From: Acidobacteriaceae bacterium
GTDB taxonomy: Bacteria > Acidobacteriota > Terriglobia > Terriglobales > Acidobacteriaceae
DNA length: 12,452 nt
Reading direction: 5' to 3'
NCBI GenBank assembly: GCA_025462785.1
Contig: JAOAPG010000041.1
Coordinates: 1 to 12,452, forward strand
How positions within the stretch are numbered: the stretch's first letter is position 1; the number at the start of each line of letters is the position of its first letter. The notes under the pieces are model-generated. The model ran no database searches. It was not told the origin of the DNA and saw nothing but the letters and a program-made list of their open reading frames with translations. This document shows, one piece after another, positions 1 to 7,648 of the stretch. A program made the position numbers and the translations under genes.

Positions 1-77
1 GTGATCTCTCCCCTAATCACCGGCTGCGTTTCGCGTCCGTCCGTTCCGTGTTTTCTGTCTCACGAGAGATACAGATT

Positions 78-82
78 AGGAG
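78..82 (+). promoter_or_regulatory. Shine-Dalgarno of pilB
   Basis: AGGAG lies 8 nt before ATG 91 and decides the pilB start against the longer frame open to the window edge. An inverted repeat lies upstream, ATCTCTC at 4-10 and GAGAGAT at 64-70, but the 54-nt separation makes it weak. No convincing promoter is visible in bases 1-77. Confidence 0.75.
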
Positions 83-90
83 ATCGAGGC

Positions 91-1806
91 ATGTCTCAGA
101 GGTTGGGGGCCCTTCTCGTAAAGGAGAAGATCATCACCCCAGAGCAGTTGCAGCAGGCGACAAAGGTGCAGAAGGAAACTAACTGCCGCCTGGGCTCCGC
201 ATTGGTTAAGCTCGGCTGTCTGTCCGACGAAGACGTCACGAATTTTCTTTCGCGGCAATACGGCGTCCCCGCCATTAATCTTTCGTTCTTTGAAATCGAT
301 TCTTCTGTCGTCAAACTCATTCCGTACGAAACCGCAAAGCGGTATCAAATCCTTCCTCTGAGCCGTGTGGGTGCTTCGCTCACTATCGCTATGGTAGATC
401 CGACCAACGTATTTGCCATGGACGATATCAAGTTCATGACCGGCTTCAATATTGAGCCGGTGGTCGCATCGGAAAGCTCAATTCTCGAAGGAATTGAGAA
501 AGCCTATGGCACGACCAAGGAAGAAGACCTTGAGCAGGTAATGCAGTCAATGACGGAACTAGACGACGCCGACGTTGAGCTGCAAGCGGAGCAAGAAGAA
601 ATAGGACTCGCTGACCTAGAACGCGCAGCAGACGAAGCTCCCATTGTAAAGCTCGTGAATCTTGTGCTGACCGATGCAGTAAAGCGCGGGGCAAGCGACA
701 TCCATATGGAACCTTATGAAAAAGAATTCCGTGTGCGGTTCCGCATTGACGGCATCTTGCAAAGCATCATGTCTCCGCCCTTGAAGTTGAAGGATGCGAT
801 TGTCTCGCGCGTAAAGATCATGTCGAAGCTGGATATCAGCGAAAAGCGCCTGCCGCAGGACGGCCGCATCATGCTGAAAATGGCGATCGGCGGAAAGAAA
901 AAACAACTCGATTTCCGCGTCAGCACCCTGCCGACATTATGGGGTGAAAAGATCGTAATGCGGTTGTTGGACAAAGAAAACCTTCGCCTCGACATGACCA
1001 AGCTTGGCTTTGAGCCTGAATCTCTAGTTAAGTTCGAGAAAGCAATCCTCAAGCCTTACGGCATGGTTCTCGTGACTGGTCCAACTGGATCAGGAAAAAC
1101 CAATACTCTCTATTCAGCCATATCCCGGCTGAATCAGCCCGACACAAATATTATGACCGCTGAGGATCCGGTCGAATTTCAATTGGGCGGAGTCAACCAG
1201 GTCCAGATGAAAGAGCAGATCGGGCTCAACTTCGCCGCCGCATTGCGATCATTCTTGCGGCAGGACCCCAACATCATCCTCGTCGGAGAAATTCGCGATT
1301 TTGAAACTGCAGAAATCGCTATTAAAGCCGCTTTGACCGGCCACTTGGTGCTATCAACGCTGCATACCAATGGTGCCCCAGAAACCATCACTCGGCTCAT
1401 GAACATGGGTATCGAGCCCTTCATGGTCGCGACTTCAGTCCATTTGATCTGTGCACAAAGACTCGTTCGCCGGATTTGCAAGGACTGTGCGCAAGTAGTG
1501 GAAGTGCCAACACAGGCGCTAATTGACGAAGGGTTCACGCCTGAGGAAGCCAAGACAGTCAAGGTTCAAAAAGGCAAAGGTTGCGGGGTCTGCAACAACA
1601 CCGGCTACAAGGGGCGTTGCGGTTTATACGAAGTGATGGAAGTGGACGACGAAATCAAGGAATTGGTTTTGGTCGGCGCTTCCGCCCTGGAGTTGAAGAA
1701 GAAAGCGATTGAGCGAGGCATGGTCACATTAAGGCGCAGTGGCTTGACCAAAGTTGCCGCGGGAATGACCACGCTTGAAGAAGTCGCTCGCGAAACCATT
1801 CACTAA
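91..1806 (+). CDS. pilB: Type IV pilus extension ATPase PilB, with MshEN domain
   Basis: PilB is the cytoplasmic hexameric ATPase that powers pilin polymerisation at the inner-membrane platform. Seen in the 571 aa product: Walker A GPTGSGKT at residues 330-337, Asp box TAEDPVEF at 356-363, Walker B IILVGE at 395-400 followed by IRD, His box TGHLVLSTLHTN at 416-427, and a zinc-type tetracysteine C463xxC466/C498xxC501, which is typical of PilB/GspE and absent from PilT. The N-terminus holds two RLG-start 24-residue motifs (4-27 and 33-56) separated by 5 residues, the cyclic di-GMP-binding MshEN signature. The frame is open to base 1, but ATG 91 is preferred because AGGAG at 78-82 sits 8 nt upstream and the family N-terminus begins there. 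First gene of the pilus cluster; pilT follows after 26 bp. Identity is near certain; ligand binding is inferred. Confidence 0.97.
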   Translation: MSQRLGALLVKEKIITPEQLQQATKVQKETNCRLGSALVKLGCLSDEDVTNFLSRQYGVPAINLSFFEIDSSVVKLIPYETAKRYQILPLSRVGASLTIAMVDPTNVFAMDDIKFMTGFNIEPVVASESSILEGIEKAYGTTKEEDLEQVMQSMTELDDADVELQAEQEEIGLADLERAADEAPIVKLVNLVLTDAVKRGASDIHMEPYEKEFRVRFRIDGILQSIMSPPLKLKDAIVSRVKIMSKLDISEKRLPQDGRIMLKMAIGGKKKQLDFRVSTLPTLWGEKIVMRLLDKENLRLDMTKLGFEPESLVKFEKAILKPYGMVLVTGPTGSGKTNTLYSAISRLNQPDTNIMTAEDPVEFQLGGVNQVQMKEQIGLNFAAALRSFLRQDPNIILVGEIRDFETAEIAIKAALTGHLVLSTLHTNGAPETITRLMNMGIEPFMVATSVHLICAQRLVRRICKDCAQVVEVPTQALIDEGFTPEEAKTVKVQKGKGCGVCNNTGYKGRCGLYEVMEVDDEIKELVLVGASALELKKKAIERGMVTLRRSGLTKVAAGMTTLEEVARETIH

Positions 1807-1832
1807 AGCCGGAACACGAAAGGGAAAAAACT

Positions 1833-2966
1833 ATGGGGCTCTCACTAAGCGATCTGTTGAAAAGAATGCTCGAGATGTCGGGCAGTGATCTTCATATCAC
1901 GACGAATTCGCCGCCTCAGGTTCGCGTGCATGGCCATTTGGTACCTCTCGACCTTCCGCAAATGACCCCGGCAGAAACTAAGCAGTTAGCCTACAGCGTA
2001 ATGACGGACGCACAGAAGCACCGGTTCGAGGAAAGTTTTGAACTCGACTTCTCGTTCGGTCTAAAAGGCCTGGCGCGTTTCCGTGCCAACGTCTTTAATC
2101 AGCGCGGAGCGACATCCGCCGTGTTCCGCGTGATTCCTTTTGAAATTAAATCGTTTAACCAGCTCAATCTTCCGGCGGTAGTAAGCAAAATGTGCGACAA
2201 GCCTCGTGGTCTGGTATTGGTGACCGGCCCAACCGGCTCTGGAAAATCCACTACTCTCGCTGCGATGATCGACAAGATCAACACGGAGCGGCACGACCAC
2301 ATTCTCACGATCGAGGACCCGATCGAATTCGTGCACATGAACAAGAACTGCGTCGTCAATCAACGCGAATTGCACGCCGATACGAAGAGCTTTACAGATG
2401 CTTTGCGAGCCGCACTTCGTGAAGATCCCGACGTTGTGCTGATTGGCGAAATGCGCGACCTCGAAACCATTGAGTCTGCATTGCGAATTGCTGAAACGGG
2501 TCACTTGACGTTCGGAACTTTGCATACGAATTCGGCTTCGTCGACCATCAACCGAATCATTGATGTCTTTCCGGCACACCAGCAGCCGCAAATCCGTGCA
2601 CAGTTGTCGCTGGTGCTGGAAGGAATTATGTGTCAGACGCTTTTGCCCAAGGCCGACGGCAAAGGCCGTGCGATGGCGATGGAGATACTGGTGCCAAATC
2701 CCGCAGTACGCAATCTCATCCGCGAGGACAAGATTCACCAGATCTACTCATCCATGCAGTCTGGGCAGGACAAGTTCGGAATGCAGACTTTCAATCAATC
2801 TCTGGCCACACTCTATTTCCAGAAGCAGATCAGCATGGAAGTTGCAATGGCACGGTCCAGCAATCAGGACGAGCTGACTGAAATGATCAACCGAGGTGCT
2901 AACCTGACGAACCGCAACCAACCTACGGGGACATTGGCCAAAGGGGCCGCGCCAGGCAAAAAGTAG
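1833..2966 (+). CDS. pilT: Type IV pilus retraction ATPase PilT
   Basis: PilT is the hexameric ATPase that depolymerises the pilus and so drives twitching motility and DNA uptake. Seen in the 377 aa product: an N-terminal PAS-like region (about 1-100), Walker A GPTGSGKST at 132-140, the Asp box with TIEDPIEF, Walker B DVVLIGE at 200-206 followed by MRD, and the His box with GHLTFGTLHTNSAS. It also has the PilT C-terminal signature around AVRNLIRE, in which Val replaces the usual Ile of the AIRNLIRE retraction motif. There is no tetracysteine, which separates it from PilB. A tail of about 25 residues rich in Asn, Gly and Lys makes it somewhat longer than the usual 345-350 aa. AAAGGG lies 8 nt before the ATG. 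It starts 26 bp after pilB and is very likely cotranscribed with it. Confidence 0.97.
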   Translation: MGLSLSDLLKRMLEMSGSDLHITTNSPPQVRVHGHLVPLDLPQMTPAETKQLAYSVMTDAQKHRFEESFELDFSFGLKGLARFRANVFNQRGATSAVFRVIPFEIKSFNQLNLPAVVSKMCDKPRGLVLVTGPTGSGKSTTLAAMIDKINTERHDHILTIEDPIEFVHMNKNCVVNQRELHADTKSFTDALRAALREDPDVVLIGEMRDLETIESALRIAETGHLTFGTLHTNSASSTINRIIDVFPAHQQPQIRAQLSLVLEGIMCQTLLPKADGKGRAMAMEILVPNPAVRNLIREDKIHQIYSSMQSGQDKFGMQTFNQSLATLYFQKQISMEVAMARSSNQDELTEMINRGANLTNRNQPTGTLAKGAAPGKK

Positions 2967-3074
2967 TCCGACGACATTGAGGGATGCTGCATCGAGGCAT
3001 TTGGAAAAAATAAGGCGGACAGAGAGTTGTAACGAATCGCAGTACAAACGAATTTTTAGCTAGGAGAAATTATC
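2967..3074 (+). promoter_or_regulatory. pilT-pilC spacer with short palindrome and pilC ribosome site
   Basis: This 108 bp spacer contains GATGC-T-GCATC at 2983-2993, an 11 bp palindrome that could be an operator or a weak hairpin. The Shine-Dalgarno AGGAG at 3062-3066 lies 8 nt before the pilC ATG. A TTGTAA at 3027-3032 vaguely resembles a -35 box but has no convincing -10 partner. No terminator was seen, so read-through from pilT into pilC is expected. Confidence 0.4.
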
Positions 3075-4283
3075 ATGCCTGTCTTTACATTTTCAGGGAA
3101 GAATGCGTCGGGAGAAAAAGTTACTGGTGAACGCAGTGCCGTCAACAAACAAATGTTGATGAGTCAGTTGCGCCGCGAGCAGATTACAACCGGCTCGGTT
3201 CGGGAGAAGGGCAAAGAATTCGCGATGCCGACTTTTGGGTCGAGCAAAGTTAAAACAAAAGACATTGCGGTGTTTTTCCGGCAATTCTCCGTAATGATCG
3301 ACGCTGGTCTGCCTCTGGTTCAATGTCTGGAGATTCTTGCCGCCAACCAGGAAAATCCTGCCTTCCAAAAAACTCTGACCGGAGTACGCATGACTGTAGA
3401 AGGCGGTTCAACGCTTGCCAATGCCATGCGCCAGTATCCCAAGGTGTTTGATGATTTGACGACCAACATGATCGAAGCTGGAGAAACCGGCGGTATCCTC
3501 GACCTCATTTTGCAGCGCCTCGCGGTCTACGTTGAAAAGGCCGTGAAGCTAAAAGGTGCGGTGAAGTCAGCTCTGATTTACCCCGTCTCGGTTATCTCTC
3601 TAGCGGGATTAATCGTGGGAGCGTTGTTAAAGTGGGTCGTCCCCATTTTCGCAAATCTATTCGCGGGGCTGGGTGTAGCTCTGCCATTACCTACCCGAAT
3701 TGTCGTGGGGCTCAGCGCGTTTATTGGTCAGTTTTGGTGGTTTTTCATCTTGGGTAGTGTGGGGATGGTGTTCGGTGTCAAGCAAATCCGTAACAATCCC
3801 AAAGGCCGCTACATGACAGATGCGCTGATGCTTAAACTTCCCATCATGGGCATGTTACTGCGCAAGATCGCCGTGGCGCGTTTTACTCGAACTTTGGGAA
3901 CCCTCATTACTTCAGGTGTGCCAATTCTTGAAGGCTTGAGCATTACTGCTCGCACCTCTGGCAACGCGGTCTTGGAAGAAGCCTTGATGAAGGTTCGCAA
4001 GGCCATTGAAGAGGGCCGGACCATCGTCGATCCGTTGCGAGAATCGGGCGTTTTCCCCAATATGGTGACGCAGATGATCGGAGTAGGCGAAGCGACGGGT
4101 GCCATGGACAACATGCTGCAAAAAATCGCCGACTTCTACGAAGACGAAGTTGATACCGCTACCAAAGATATGCTGGCGATGCTGGAACCAGTAATCATTG
4201 GACTGCTGGGTGTGAGCGTGGGCGGCATCGTGATTTCGCTCTACATGCCCTTGTTCTCAATGATCGCGAAATTGGCCGGGTAG
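3075..4283 (+). CDS. pilC: Type IV pilus inner-membrane platform protein PilC
   Basis: PilC is the polytopic inner-membrane protein on which PilB and PilT act during pilin insertion and removal. Seen in the 402 aa product: the typical N-terminus (VFTFSGKNASGEKVTGE) and two repeated T2SSF cytoplasmic domains at about 68-165 and 270-370. Both domains carry the family motifs FFRQFSVMIDAGLPL and FTRTLGTLITSGVPILEGL and later GE(A/T)TG elements (EAGETGGI and VGEATGAM). Hydrophobic membrane segments lie at about 165-195, 217-238 and 373-396. The length matches the usual 400-410 aa. ATG 3075 has a good AGGAG 8 nt upstream. It follows pilT by 108 bp. The 120 bp after its stop hold several inverted repeats before pilS. 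Confidence 0.96.
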   Translation: MPVFTFSGKNASGEKVTGERSAVNKQMLMSQLRREQITTGSVREKGKEFAMPTFGSSKVKTKDIAVFFRQFSVMIDAGLPLVQCLEILAANQENPAFQKTLTGVRMTVEGGSTLANAMRQYPKVFDDLTTNMIEAGETGGILDLILQRLAVYVEKAVKLKGAVKSALIYPVSVISLAGLIVGALLKWVVPIFANLFAGLGVALPLPTRIVVGLSAFIGQFWWFFILGSVGMVFGVKQIRNNPKGRYMTDALMLKLPIMGMLLRKIAVARFTRTLGTLITSGVPILEGLSITARTSGNAVLEEALMKVRKAIEEGRTIVDPLRESGVFPNMVTQMIGVGEATGAMDNMLQKIADFYEDEVDTATKDMLAMLEPVIIGLLGVSVGGIVISLYMPLFSMIAKLAG

Positions 4284-4303
4284 GAAGATATTGGTAAGAA
4301 TTG

Positions 4304-4344
4304 GCAACCTCGATGAGATCAGGTTGCAGGAAGACACGTCTTCC
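4304..4344 (+). promoter_or_regulatory. Two adjacent hairpins downstream of pilC
   Basis: The first is GCAACCT at 4304-4310 pairing with AGGTTGC at 4321-4327; it extends inward by GAT/ATC across one bulged C and leaves a GAG loop, giving a 10 bp stem. One base later, GGAAGAC at 4329-4335 and GTCTTCC at 4338-4344 form a near-perfect palindrome with a 2 nt centre. Neither is followed by a T-run, so these are not classical intrinsic terminators. They could attenuate or process the transcript, stabilise the pilBTC mRNA end, or, for the second, be a protein-binding site. Confidence 0.55.
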
Positions 4345-4366
4345 CAGACGCGGACTGCGAGCGTGC

Positions 4367-4401
4367 AATCCGATCTGGGCATTGACTCGGAATCGGATCT
4401 G
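4367..4401 (+). promoter_or_regulatory. Paired repeat just upstream of the pilS start
   Basis: AATCCGATCTG (4367-4377) and AATCGGATCTG (4391-4401) are an 11-nt direct repeat with one mismatch, 24 bp apart. Because the cores are self-complementary, ATCCGAT (4368-4374) can also pair with ATCGGAT (4392-4398). The element ends 2 nt before ATG 4404 and occupies the place where a Shine-Dalgarno should be, and none is visible. It may be an operator for a dimeric regulator or an RNA structure that limits pilS translation; the data do not choose between these. Confidence 0.4.
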
Positions 4402-4403
4402 TC

Positions 4404-6098
4404 ATGCAATCCATGTTTGATGAACGGTTGTGGCTGGCTTGGCTGGTCAAAGTTCGCATTATCATCCTGACATTTCTGTTGGGAATTGAACTCGCAGTTG
4501 CCCAACTTACCCCTTCAACGTTGCCAACCCGGCTGTTCGTTTGCACCATATTGCTGTGGTACACAGTTTCGGTTTTTTTCCTTCTTTTACTTTCCTTCTG
4601 GCATGAGCACCGCGTTCAATCCGCCTTGCAGGTTGTTGCCGACATGCTGCTGGTTAGCCTTGTTGTCTATATAACTGGTGGTGTCGACAGTTCTCTGAAC
4701 TTCCTATATCCACTCGTCATCATAGTGGCCAGTATTTTGTTACCGCGTTTATGGGCTTATCTGACTGCGGCGTTGGCCTTTATTCTTTACGGCACCGTTC
4801 TTGAATTGAGCTATTTCGGGGTTGTTCCGTCCTACTCGACAACTCACCCCAGTCTTCGCGCTTTGCAAGCTCTTATCTTCGTTAACTTGTTTGGTTATTT
4901 TGCAGTGGCTTATCTCGCCGCAGTCCTGTCGGCCAAACTACGCCAAGCTGACGTTAAGCTGAAGAAGACCAGCGGCGCGCTCGAAGATCTGCTAGCTCTG
5001 CACGAAAATATTATTCATTCGATCAGTGAAGGACTCATCACGACGGGTTTGGATGGACGCATAACGTTGGTTAATACCGCAGCGCGAAAGCTATTGGAGG
5101 TTTCTGATCAAGATTTGATCGGACACGCGGTTCACCAGTTTTTTGTTGATCCTTTGCCGCAGGCGGATTCAGAATCTGCCCAGGCCGAGGTACGTTTTAC
5201 TGCGCCCAGTGGATTTCGCAAGACGTTCCGAGTTACTGCCTCAATGCTTAGAGTTCCAGGTCGGGAGAGTTTGGGATATGTCTATACGTTCGACGACTTG
5301 ACTGGCATACGCCGTTTAGAGCGCGAAGTGCGTATGCAGGACCGATTGGCCGCGGTCGGCAGGCTGGCCGCCGCCATTGCCCACGAGATCCGCAATCCCC
5401 TGACATCAATTGCTGGCTCGGTAAGTATGCTCGGAGGGGTCCCCGACCTGAGCGAAGAACATCGGAAGCTGCTTGGGATTGTTACTCGAGAATCGGAGCG
5501 GCTCAACAACATCATCACTGACTTTCTCGCCTACTCACGTGGCAAGCAATACCAGTTGTCTAGAGTTGATCTTATTCCGTTGCTCGAGGATACGCTCACC
5601 CTGCTTCAGCACCGTCTCGTGTCTGACAAAACGGGCGTTGTGATTGAGCGGCGCTATGCGAGTAACGAGGCATGGACGGTAGCGGACGGGGACAAGATCA
5701 AGCAGGTGTTTTGGAACTTTTGTGAAAACGCGGTGCGTGCCATGCGGGCTGGAGGAAAACTCACGGTATCGGTTGAAAGTGTGGGCGACGACTGGCAAAT
5801 CAACTTCGCGGATACCGGTCCGGGCATCAATCCACAAGTCATCGACAAGATCTTTGAGCCGTTTCAATCTCAGTTTGAAGGTGGTACTGGGTTGGGACTC
5901 GCGATTGTTTACCAGATCGTCCAGGCGCATGAAGGTAAAGTATGGGCGCGATCAAAGGCAGGAGAAGGCAGCGTGTTTGTGTTGCGGCTACGACGCATGT
6001 CGGTTGGTGAAAACTTGACGCGTCCAAGTGCCGATCGAACACCGACTCGGGAACAAACCAGTGTGGCTGTGGCTGCGGGGGGAGGAGCCCGTGGGTAA
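4404..6098 (+). CDS. pilS: Sensor histidine kinase PilS
   Basis: PilS is the membrane kinase that phosphorylates PilR and, in Pseudomonas, monitors pilin in the inner membrane. Seen in the 564 aa product: about six hydrophobic segments in residues 12-185, a PAS domain at about 203-310 (with SISEGLITTGLDGRITLVNTAA), and HisKA with H327 in AHEIRNPL. The HATPase_c domain has N box N442, the D470TGPGI box, FEPFQS, and G-rich lid GGTGLGL at 493-499. A tail of about 30 residues rich in Ala, Gly and Arg follows the catalytic domain. The frame is closed by a TGA at 4383-4385, so only ATG 4404 or ATG 4413 can start it; neither has a recognisable Shine-Dalgarno. It overlaps pilR by 8 bp, which argues for the PilS identity and for coupled translation. 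Confidence 0.94.
   Translation: MQSMFDERLWLAWLVKVRIIILTFLLGIELAVAQLTPSTLPTRLFVCTILLWYTVSVFFLLLLSFWHEHRVQSALQVVADMLLVSLVVYITGGVDSSLNFLYPLVIIVASILLPRLWAYLTAALAFILYGTVLELSYFGVVPSYSTTHPSLRALQALIFVNLFGYFAVAYLAAVLSAKLRQADVKLKKTSGALEDLLALHENIIHSISEGLITTGLDGRITLVNTAARKLLEVSDQDLIGHAVHQFFVDPLPQADSESAQAEVRFTAPSGFRKTFRVTASMLRVPGRESLGYVYTFDDLTGIRRLEREVRMQDRLAAVGRLAAAIAHEIRNPLTSIAGSVSMLGGVPDLSEEHRKLLGIVTRESERLNNIITDFLAYSRGKQYQLSRVDLIPLLEDTLTLLQHRLVSDKTGVVIERRYASNEAWTVADGDKIKQVFWNFCENAVRAMRAGGKLTVSVESVGDDWQINFADTGPGINPQVIDKIFEPFQSQFEGGTGLGLAIVYQIVQAHEGKVWARSKAGEGSVFVLRLRRMSVGENLTRPSADRTPTREQTSVAVAAGGGARG
6081..6085 (+). promoter_or_regulatory. Shine-Dalgarno that sets the pilR GTG start
   Basis: GGAGG lies 5 nt before GTG 6091, inside the end of pilS. 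It supports a GTG start for pilR rather than ATG 6028, which has no ribosome site and would add 21 residues ahead of the receiver-domain beta strand. Confidence 0.75.
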
Positions 6099-7482
6099 CA
6101 TACTGTTTTGCGAAGATGAGCGTTCCATTTGCGAGATGCTGGACATCGCATTGCGCCGCGATGGACATCGAGTGGAAACTGTGAACTCGGGCGATGCAGC
6201 AAAAAGAAAGCTCGATGCAGCGCTGTTTGACGTCATCGTGACTGACATCAAGATGCCGAATACAGACGGGATCGAGGTGTTGCGACATGCCCATCAGGTT
6301 TCACCTGAGTCGCAGGTAATCTTAATTACGGCCGTGGACGACTACGAAGCTGCTGTCCAGGCGGTGAAAGCAGGCGGTGCGGCCGACTATATCCGCAAGT
6401 CTCCAGGCCTAGTGGACGAAATCAAACTTGCTATTAACCGGGCATTGGAAAAACTGGCACTCAGTCGTCAGAATTTTGCCTTTAAGCGCGATGCGGCTAC
6501 TCGCAATTCTCTCGACAACATCGTGGGCGTCAGTTCTGCGATGGAGAAGTTAAAACAGACGATCCGCACAGTGGCTTCCACCCAGAGCACCGTCTTGATT
6601 TACGGCGAGAGCGGCACGGGAAAAGAATTGGTCGCTCGGGCGGTGCATGTGTGTTCGCCGAGAGCGACCGAGCCCTTCGTTTCCATAAACTGCGGCGCCT
6701 TTCCCGAGACTCTGCTCGAGAGTGAACTGTTCGGTTATGTGAAGGGCGCCTTTACCGGAGCGAATCAGAACAAGCGCGGCCTTTTCGAAGTGGCCAATGA
6801 GGGCACAATTTTTCTGGATGAGATCAGCGAAATGAGTTTGACCATGCAGGTCAAGCTGCTTCGTGTGTTGCAGGAACGTTGCGTGCGTCCAGTCGGCGGA
6901 ACGAATGAAATCGCCATTGATGTCCGGGTGATTGCTGCCACCAATCGCGATCTTGACAAGCAGGTAGCTGAAAATAATTTTCGTGAAGATCTTTACTACC
7001 GCCTGAATGTGATACCGGTTTGCGCGCCTCCATTGCGGGAACGACGCGAGGACGTACCTTTGCTGGTCAATCATTTTCTGAAGAAATATGCCGCCGCCGC
7101 CGGCAGAAGTATTTTGCGGGTCAATGCAAATTCTCTAGACGCGTTAAATGGATATGAGTGGCCAGGCAATGTTCGTCAGCTTGAAAATACCATTGAGCGT
7201 GCCGTGGCTCTTGAAACCGGCGAAGAGTTGCACGCGGAGCTTCCCGCCGAGAAATCAAAAGCACGTGCGGCAGCAGCCGGAGTGGGCGTCACAGAATTAA
7301 CGACAGCAACAAGCGGCTTCCTGCCAGATGGAATCGACATGGAAAAATATGTTGCCGGTATCGAGCGATCACTGCTGCAATCAGCTCTGACCCAATCCAA
7401 CAACGTGCAGACTAAGGCGGCGGATTTACTGAAGATCTCCTATCGGTCATTCCGGCACTTAGTGAAAAAGTACGATTTGTAG
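6091..7482 (+). CDS. pilR: Sigma-54-dependent response regulator PilR (NtrC family)
   Basis: PilR is the DNA-binding partner of PilS that activates RNA polymerase with sigma-54, classically at the pilA promoter. Seen in the 463 aa product: a receiver domain (about 1-115) with acidic residues E8-D9, phospho-acceptor D52 in VTDIKMPNTDG, Thr in LITAVDD, and K103. The AAA+ domain (about 143-380) has Walker A GESGTGKE at 172-179, the sigma-54 contact loop GAFTGA at 219-224, Walker B GTIFLDE at 238-244, and WPGNVRQLEN at 357-366. The C-terminal Fis-type helix-turn-helix is at about 430-463. The GTG start overlaps the pilS stop by 8 bp. It is the last pilus gene here; a convergent gene follows, so its target pilA must lie elsewhere. 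No convincing -24/-12 promoter was seen in this window. Confidence 0.95.
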   Translation: MGNILFCEDERSICEMLDIALRRDGHRVETVNSGDAAKRKLDAALFDVIVTDIKMPNTDGIEVLRHAHQVSPESQVILITAVDDYEAAVQAVKAGGAADYIRKSPGLVDEIKLAINRALEKLALSRQNFAFKRDAATRNSLDNIVGVSSAMEKLKQTIRTVASTQSTVLIYGESGTGKELVARAVHVCSPRATEPFVSINCGAFPETLLESELFGYVKGAFTGANQNKRGLFEVANEGTIFLDEISEMSLTMQVKLLRVLQERCVRPVGGTNEIAIDVRVIAATNRDLDKQVAENNFREDLYYRLNVIPVCAPPLRERREDVPLLVNHFLKKYAAAAGRSILRVNANSLDALNGYEWPGNVRQLENTIERAVALETGEELHAELPAEKSKARAAAAGVGVTELTTATSGFLPDGIDMEKYVAGIERSLLQSALTQSNNVQTKAADLLKISYRSFRHLVKKYDL

Positions 7483-7483
7483 G

Positions 7484-7511
7484 TTAGCTATTAGCTCCTA
7501 GGCTTTTAGCT
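7484..7511 (+). repeat. Heptamer repeat array, four units, next to the pilR stop
   Basis: Starting 2 nt after the pilR stop codon, the sequence runs as TTAGCTA, TTAGCTC, CTAGGCT, TTTAGCT, a degenerate 7-nt tandem repeat around TAGCT. It matches, in inverted orientation, the array at 7621-7648. The two could pair into a long imperfect stem with a loop of about 110 nt and act as a two-way transcript end between convergent genes. Confidence 0.6.
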
Positions 7512-7620
7512 GCCCCGTCCGGGATTCAACTCATGGTTTGAGCAGTCCCTCATACCCAATCCAGCTTTTCACGAGGTGGGATTATGCGAGCTTAGGCAGA
7601 CAACAGGCGCGCAAACGCCA
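7512..7620. other. Spacer between the inverted heptamer arrays
   Basis: This 109 bp stretch separates the two heptamer arrays between pilR and the TPR gene. No coding frame with family resemblance and no T-tailed hairpin were seen. It includes a small weak inverted repeat (CTCA/TGAG near 7530-7542). It may be the body of a small mobile or structural repeat bounded by the arrays, which is inference only. Confidence 0.35.
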
Positions 7621-7648
7621 CTGGCTAGAGGCTAAGAGCTAGTAGCTG
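7621..7648 (-). repeat. Heptamer repeat array, four units, overlapping the TPR gene end
   Basis: On the plus strand it reads CTGGCTA, GAGGCTA, AGAGCTA, GTAGCTG, a perfect 7-nt period. Its reverse complement (CAGCTAC, TAGCTCT, TAGCCTC, TAGCCAG) aligns with the array after pilR, with 16 of 21 bases identical over the first three units. It supplies the TAG stop (7639-7641) and the last two codons (Ser-Tyr) of the TPR gene. Confidence 0.6.

Noticed and set aside
1..90. N-terminal extension of PilB from base 1
   Set aside because: The extra 30 residues have no family resemblance, while ATG 91 has a well-spaced AGGAG and begins the MshEN domain.
2061..2738. 225-codon minus-strand frame opposite pilT
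   Set aside because: It lies entirely antisense to a gene with full PilT motifs; no domain, ribosome site or signal supports it. Long antisense frames arise from codon bias.
4301..4320. Sigma-54 -24/-12 promoter upstream of pilS
   Set aside because: TTGGCA at 4301-4306 resembles a -24 element, but the bases 10 nt after the GG are GA, not GC, so the -12 element is missing.
5839..6294. 151-codon minus-strand frame across the pilS-pilR junction
   Set aside because: Antisense to two well-supported overlapping genes, with no recognisable motifs.
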